Part shown: positions 61,251 to 64,000 of the stretch, one piece after another
How positions within the stretch are numbered: position 1 is the first letter of the stretch
Layout of the letters: the number at the start of each line of letters is the position of its first letter
Source of the DNA: Salinirubrum litoreum
Lineage (GTDB): Archaea > Halobacteriota > Halobacteria > Halobacteriales > Haloferacaceae
DNA: 64,000 nucleotides
Assembly (NCBI RefSeq): GCF_020567425.1
Contig: NZ_JAJCVJ010000004.1
Span: 115,492 to 179,491, forward strand
Direction of reading: 5' to 3'
Made by a program: the position numbers and the translations under genes
Notes under the pieces: model-generated
The model's input: the letters and a program-made list of their open reading frames with translations, nothing else
What the model was told of the DNA's origin: nothing
The model's database searches: none

Positions 61251-61807
61251 GTGGGCTGAAAGAGTTCGGCGAGTCGGCCGCCCGCGAGGTCCTAGAGAAG
61301 ATCGGCCGTGGCGTGAGCAAGGTGCAGGAGCGAAAACCGCTCGCGTACGACCTGCTGGAGAGCGACGACGCCTACCTCGTCGTCTTCGACGCGCCAGGTG
61401 CGACCCGGAGCGACATCCAGGTCCGGTTCGTCGACAGCGAGGTACAGGTCCGCATCGACCGCTTCCGCGACTTCTACGAGGACTTCGACATGCGGTTCCC
61501 CGGTCGCGGCCTGTCGCTCGACGGCTCCGCGGAACTCCCCGAGGACGCCGCCGTCGACGCCGAATCCGCCGGCGCGACGCTGAAGTCGAACGGGACGCTC
61601 CACGTCACCATCCCGAAGACCGGCGCGGGCAAGGACGTGGCTGTGGCCGACGACGACGAGGAGATAGAGACGACCGACGAGGCAACCGAAGACGAGGACC
61701 ACGCCGAGGACGTCGGAGACGCCGACGGACACGCCGACGACGCGGGTCACGGCGCGGACGACCACGACGATCACGACCACGACGCGGACGAGAAACAGCG
61801 CGACTGA
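61247..61807 (+). CDS. Hsp20/alpha-crystallin-like protein with His/Asp-rich tail
   Basis: 186 residues. A central alpha-crystallin-like domain (YDLLESDDAYLVVFDAPGAT, LKSNGTLHVTIPKTG) is preceded by a short helical N-terminus. The C-terminal ~50 residues are acidic and contain repeated His (DHAEDVGDADGHADD, DDHDDHDHDADE), a likely metal-binding tail. The usual IxI/V motif is replaced by this tail. Relatives in gas-vesicle clusters are called GvpH, but no gvp gene is nearby. ATG at 61247 is the coupled start. Confidence 0.85.
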   Translation: MSGLKEFGESAAREVLEKIGRGVSKVQERKPLAYDLLESDDAYLVVFDAPGATRSDIQVRFVDSEVQVRIDRFRDFYEDFDMRFPGRGLSLDGSAELPEDAAVDAESAGATLKSNGTLHVTIPKTGAGKDVAVADDDEEIETTDEATEDEDHAEDVGDADGHADDAGHGADDHDDHDHDADEKQRD

Positions 61808-61860
61808 GCGGCGTTCGACGTTCGACTTCTCCGGTGACTGCTCGCCGCCCCGAGCGACCG

Positions 61861-63084
61861 CTACTCGACCGTTATCCCCTCGACGATCCGGAACTCCTCG
61901 TCGCCCGCAAAGCGGGTCGGATCGAACGACTCGACGCCCGCGGTGACGCCCTCCACGGGCCGCCCGAGCGACTCGGCGATCTGTGCGGCGATCCGTTCGC
62001 CGTGGGCCGGCGCGCGCATGAACCCGTGGCCCTGCCAGCCTGCGGCGACGAAGATACCCGGTGCGACTTCGCCGAGCAGTGGGTCCCCGTCCGGCGTCGC
62101 GGTGCAGAGTCCGGCCCACGACCGCTCGACGCGAGGCCGGTAGTCGAGTCGGTGCGTGAGGCCCGTCCGGAGGTCGTTCCGGAACCAGTCGTCCGCCGCT
62201 TCGTCCCAGTCGTCGGGGTCGGCTTCGACCGGTTCGGTGCCGTCACCACCCAGCAGGCCCGTCGGATGCGGTCGGCAGTAGAAGCCGGCCGTCGCGTCGT
62301 ACAGCATCGGGCCGTCGTACGCTCCGAGACTCGTCAGTGCCTGCACGCGATACGGCTTCAGCGCCAGTGGGATGTCCGCCCGGGCACAGAGTCGCCCGGT
62401 GTGTGCGCCGGCGGCGACGAGCACCGCGTCGAACCGGCGGCTGACGCGCCCGACGGTGACGCCGCGTGGCTCCCGCGAGAGCCCGACAGCGGTCGTCGGC
62501 TGGAGGTCGACGCCGACAGCGTCGGCACGGCCAGCGAGCAGTCTGGCGTACGACTCGGGGTCGCACCACCCGGCGTTCTCCGCGACGGCCGCGACCGCCA
62601 CGTCCGCGGTCTGGATCGGGAAGCGTTCCCCGAGCGTCGTCGGCCCGACGACCGACACGTCGAGCCCGTGGTGACGCATCCGGTCGGCCGAGGCTTCCAC
62701 CGCCTCGGCGGTCTGCTCGTCGCCCGCTCGTGCGACGATCACGTACGGACAGTCGGTGAACTGGAAGGTCGTTGTCGCGCCCGTACCGGGTCCGGTCTCG
62801 GGTGCACCGACGGGAGCCGTCTCCGCCGAGAACTCACGGAAGCGCTCGATGGCTCGCGTGGCGAGTGCGGCGTCCACGTCCTCGGCGTAGGCGTCGTAGA
62901 CGATGCCGGCCGCGCTGCCGGTCGCTCCGGCCGCGACGCCCGACCGGTCGAAGACGGTCACGTCCAGCCCCCAGCGGGCCAGATCGACCGCCGCCGTCAG
63001 GCCGACCGCGCCGGCACCGACGACCGCGACCGAGGGGGTTCCCGTGGGCGTGTCCGAACCGTTCTCTGCACTGGTTCCGGTCAT
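61861..63084 (-). CDS. FAD-dependent DAO-family oxidoreductase
   Basis: 407 residues. N-terminal dinucleotide site VAVVGAGAVGLTAAVDLARW, GSAAGIVYDAY, and the C-terminal FVAAGWQGHGFMRAPAHGERI characteristic of D-amino-acid/glycine/sarcosine oxidase relatives. Oxidises an amine or amino acid. Its ATG overlaps the creatininase stop by 4 bases (ATGA); a paired creatininase/sarcosine-oxidase pathway is tempting but unproven. Confidence 0.87.
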   Translation of the reverse strand: MTGTSAENGSDTPTGTPSVAVVGAGAVGLTAAVDLARWGLDVTVFDRSGVAAGATGSAAGIVYDAYAEDVDAALATRAIERFREFSAETAPVGAPETGPGTGATTTFQFTDCPYVIVARAGDEQTAEAVEASADRMRHHGLDVSVVGPTTLGERFPIQTADVAVAAVAENAGWCDPESYARLLAGRADAVGVDLQPTTAVGLSREPRGVTVGRVSRRFDAVLVAAGAHTGRLCARADIPLALKPYRVQALTSLGAYDGPMLYDATAGFYCRPHPTGLLGGDGTEPVEADPDDWDEAADDWFRNDLRTGLTHRLDYRPRVERSWAGLCTATPDGDPLLGEVAPGIFVAAGWQGHGFMRAPAHGERIAAQIAESLGRPVEGVTAGVESFDPTRFAGDEEFRIVEGITVE

Positions 63085-63845
63085 CTGTGGTCCTGCGGCA
63101 GGAGGTCGGCGAAGGGTTGGTCGGCGAGCCAATCGAGCAGAGCGTCGAGATCGTCGGTCGCCGACGCGAGAAGTCGCTCGCCGGCCTCACGAGACGCCTC
63201 GGTCGGGTGGCCGACCGCGCCGGAGTCGGAGAAGTCGGCGGTGTCGAAGCCGACCTCGCCGCCGTGGACAGACTTCCCCCAGGAGTCGGCCGCGCCGGCC
63301 TCTGCCGCCGCGAGTGCGTCCTCCCGGACGAGATCCTCGGCGACGGCGTAGACCATGCTCGTCTCGGTCGCGTCGGCGTGCCCGATGCCGTCCTCGCCGA
63401 ACAGTTCGCGGGTCAGGTCGTCGAGGTTCGCCCACCAGTTCCACGGGACCGCGAACGCGACCTCCTGCCGGCGCAGTCGGCGTGCGGCCCGGCGCAGGGC
63501 GTCGCTGTTCCCGCCGTGGCCGTTGACGAGGACGACCTTGCGGACGCCGTGGTCCGCGAGGCTGGCGACGGTCTCGCCCACGTAGTCCTCGAAGGTCTCG
63601 GGTGTGACCGACAGCGTGCCGTGGAACTGTCGGTGGTGGTCGCTGACGCCGACCGGAATCGTCGGGAGTCGGACGGTGTCGTCGCGGTCGATGCGTCCGG
63701 CGACGGTCTCGGCGGCCCGGAAGTCGGTCGACAGCGGGAGCGCGGGGCCGTGTTGCTCGGTCGCGCCGGTCGGGAGCAGTGCGACCTCGGCGCCGGCGAG
63801 TCTGTCGCGGGCGGTCGTCGTCGTGTGGTCCGCGAGGTAGTCCAT
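63081..63845 (-). CDS. Creatininase-family amidohydrolase
   Basis: 254 residues. Metal-binding motifs: LLPTGATEQHGPALPLSTD, VLVNGHGGNSDAL and GHADATETSMVYAV. The family includes creatinine amidohydrolase, the riboflavin-pathway enzyme ArfB and MftE; the substrate here is uncertain. First gene of a two-gene operon with the DAO-type oxidase. GATEQHG and NGHGGN are intact. Confidence 0.9.
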   Translation of the reverse strand: MDYLADHTTTTARDRLAGAEVALLPTGATEQHGPALPLSTDFRAAETVAGRIDRDDTVRLPTIPVGVSDHHRQFHGTLSVTPETFEDYVGETVASLADHGVRKVVLVNGHGGNSDALRRAARRLRRQEVAFAVPWNWWANLDDLTRELFGEDGIGHADATETSMVYAVAEDLVREDALAAAEAGAADSWGKSVHGGEVGFDTADFSDSGAVGHPTEASREAGERLLASATDDLDALLDWLADQPFADLLPQDHR

Positions 63846-63937
63846 GTCCGAGCACTCGTCGGGGCGTCACTTAGTTCAGTCGTCGCTTGGCGTGGTCGAG
63901 GAATCGGCGTGTCGTCGTGGGTGTGGACCCCGGTGGT

Positions 63938-64000
63938 CGCAGTACGCCCCGCGCCTCCCCGACTGCTGGCGACGCGGACCGCGAGCAGGGTCTCGCCGTC
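63938..64000 (+). repeat. Dispersed intergenic repeat, copy D (cut by window end)
   Basis: Begins CGCAGTACGCCCC and contains CTCCCCGACTGCTGGCGACG then GCGAGCAGG, matching copies A-C up to the window edge; the right arm is beyond the window. Lies upstream of the creatininase gene, head-on to it. Confidence 0.75.

Noticed and set aside
61247..61807. Gas-vesicle operon
   Set aside because: Only an Hsp20-like protein is present; no gvpA, gvpF, gvpN or other gas-vesicle gene is in the window.
60805..63351. Plus-strand open frame of about 848 codons across four minus- and plus-strand genes
   Set aside because: It spans the radical SAM start, the Hsp20 gene and the oxidase gene in the wrong frame or strand; composition is Arg-rich.

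Overview
The window is chromosomal DNA from an extremely halophilic archaeon (class Halobacteria; genus not determinable). The evidence is high GC, very acidic proteins, many four-base ATGA/GTGA overlaps between co-directional genes, TATA-like boxes 26-30 bases before start codons (leaderless mRNAs), Tat-type signal peptides, and many families seen only or mainly in haloarchaea (MTH865, DUF5788, DUF5789, DUF5791, CetZ, and DUF7283-7286 and 7310/7311-type membrane proteins). DUF assignments are from memory of sequence and gene order, not from a search. There is no transposase, CRISPR array, rRNA or origin. One tRNA, tRNA-Gly(UCC), is present.

Layout. 0-5 kb: a ferric-iron ABC importer (ATPase cut by the window edge, permease, Tat/lipoprotein binding protein) and a GT75-like glycosyltransferase; both promoters carry the same palindrome TTTAGG-N4-CCTAAA, so they probably form one iron regulon. 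5-13 kb: rhomboid protease with an extracytoplasmic domain, METTL5-like methyltransferase, thermonuclease/lamin-tail lipoprotein, small membrane proteins, a J-domain protein and a zinc-finger protein. 13-16.6 kb: aconitase, tRNA-Gly with a duplicated 3' end (att-like scar), a possible structured RNA, and tatA. 16.6-27.7 kb: housekeeping and accessory genes (MFS transporter, MTH865, M42 peptidase, CPBP protease, Mut7-C/PolX/DUF5788 operon, membrane-tethered DHH phosphoesterase, SDR, DUF5791).

27.7-38 kb is the most striking block. It is one tightly packed operon encoding a type IV pilus/secretion ATPase, a TadC/PilC-like membrane platform and six poorly characterised proteins, five of them with an N-terminal membrane helix; one looks like a prepilin. 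It diverges from a CetZ tubulin gene, and a perfect inverted repeat lies between the two TATA-like boxes. 40-45 kb holds a tandem pair of secreted TasA/SipW-type proteins with the same N- and C-terminal shell but different inserts, one being a von Willebrand A domain with an intact MIDAS. 45-64 kb carries KDPG aldolase, phytoene synthase, DHFR, an MBL hydrolase, a ferritin-like protein, an Lhr-type helicase, an FAD oxidase, an RNase H-like nuclease, LarA, a Dna2-like nuclease-helicase, a radical SAM protein, Hsp20, a DAO-type oxidase and a creatininase-family amidohydrolase.

The gene-free stretches are not random. Four copies of an approximately 125-bp element with an 11-bp inverted repeat are scattered through the window, always intergenic, and short tandem arrays with a 24-29-bp unit occur at five places. 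Two further hairpin-rich elements sit near 13.3 and 24.8 kb.
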